A DNA stretch of 64,000 bases from Novispirillum itersonii subsp. itersonii ATCC 12639 (GTDB taxonomy: Bacteria; Pseudomonadota; Alphaproteobacteria; Rhodospirillales; Rhodospirillaceae), in NCBI RefSeq assembly GCF_000381985.1, contig NZ_KB907350.1:46251-110250 (forward strand). Reading direction: 5' to 3'. The notes beneath the pieces were generated by a model. The model was not told the origin of the DNA, made no database searches, and saw nothing but the letters and a program-made list of their open reading frames with translations. The position numbers were made by a program, and so were the translations under genes. Shown here piece after piece: positions 63,679-64,000 of the stretch. The stretch's first letter is position 1. Every line of letters starts with the position of its first letter.

Positions 63679-64000
63679 ATGACTTCTCCGACCCCGTCCT
63701 TTATCAGCAATCCGTCCCTGTACCGCACGCAGGGTTACATTGACGGGCAATGGCAGGCCGCGGCGAGCGGCAAGACCTTTGCGGTCCTGAACCCGGCGAC
63801 GGGGGAAGAGCTGGCGCAGGTTCCGGATATGGGTGCCGCCGAGGCAAAGCAGGCGATTGCAGCGGCGCATGCGGCGCTGCCGGCCTGGCGGGCGAAGACG
63901 GCGAAGGAACGGGCCAACATTCTGCGCAAGTGGTACACCCTGATTCTGGCCAATCAGGAAGATCTGGCGCAGCTGATGACCGCCGAACAGGGCAAGCCGC
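63679..64000 (+). CDS. gabD: succinate-semialdehyde/aldehyde dehydrogenase, 5' part
   Basis: 107 residues before the window ends. YRTQGYIDGQWQAAASGKTF, VLNPATGEELAQVPDMGA and ILRKWYTLILANQEDLAQLM, then TAEQGKP, are the beginning of NAD(P)-dependent aldehyde dehydrogenases of the GabD/GabD-like type, which oxidise succinate semialdehyde from GABA or putrescine. GAAGGGAAAGG lies about eight bases before ATG 63679. The active-site Cys and Glu lie outside the window, so the substrate cannot be confirmed. Confidence 0.88.
   Translation, partial: MTSPTPSFISNPSLYRTQGYIDGQWQAAASGKTFAVLNPATGEELAQVPDMGAAEAKQAIAAAHAALPAWRAKTAKERANILRKWYTLILANQEDLAQLMTAEQGKP

Overview
The window is GC-rich, densely coded DNA from a Gram-negative bacterium. 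Gene content points to an alphaproteobacterium, probably of the Rhodospirillales: an Entner-Doudoroff operon with HexR, a SecD-SecF reading-frame fusion, a SrfABC cluster, NHLM-type export ATPases, DppABCDF, and glutaryl-CoA dehydrogenase paired with a class III CoA-transferase. No phage, insertion sequence, CRISPR array or rRNA was seen. The taxonomic assignment is inference; no 16S or marker search was possible.

Layout. 1-4.2 kb: SecDF (cut by the left edge), an EamA permease, tRNA-Gln(TTG) and an alpha/beta hydrolase. 4.2-9.6 kb: a divergent sugar-acid regulon, edd-eda on the minus strand and pgl-glk-hexR on the plus strand. Two 15-bp HexR-like palindromes lie in the shared intergenic region, one overlapping a good edd promoter. 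9.6-11.9 kb: a polytopic membrane protein of unknown role and a secreted trypsin-like protease. 11.9-29.6 kb: a long, mostly minus-strand cluster centred on srfA-srfB-srfC. It also encodes two von Willebrand A proteins, a Sel1-repeat membrane protein, an FtsX-type ABC exporter, a formylglycine-enzyme-like secreted protein and two coiled-coil lipoproteins. 29.9-40.4 kb: divergent from it, a tightly overlapping plus-strand operon for a peptide exporter of the NHLM bacteriocin type (HlyD adaptor, C39-peptidase ABC, second ABC, cyclic-nucleotide-binding protein). It ends in an unusual ~1,283-residue protein that fuses two complete ABC half-transporters behind an intact C39 domain and seems to begin at a CTG codon.

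40.3-46.3 kb: a LysR regulator, a protein with PEWE repeats, and a three-gene phosphorelay (REC protein, PAS histidine kinase, REC-HDOD). 46.4-49.2 kb: glutaryl-CoA dehydrogenase and CoA-transferase, then a structured intergenic segment ending in a strong terminator. 49.4-55.3 kb: dppABCDF on the minus strand, with a hairpin-terminator after dppA and a one-base frameshift in dppB. 55.6-57.5 kb: an Lrp/AsnC regulator divergent from alanine dehydrogenase. 57.9-64 kb: a polyamine-type ABC importer, a convergent XRE-cupin (PuuR-like) regulator and the start of a succinate-semialdehyde-type dehydrogenase. Together these last genes suggest uptake and catabolism of putrescine or a related amine.

The most novel part is 11.9-40.4 kb. 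A SrfABC/VWA envelope system with an actin-like and a P-loop NTPase is encoded back to back with an NHLM-like exporter for which no precursor peptide or modification enzyme can be found here. One possibility is that both halves form a single surface or export system; this is inference from gene position only.
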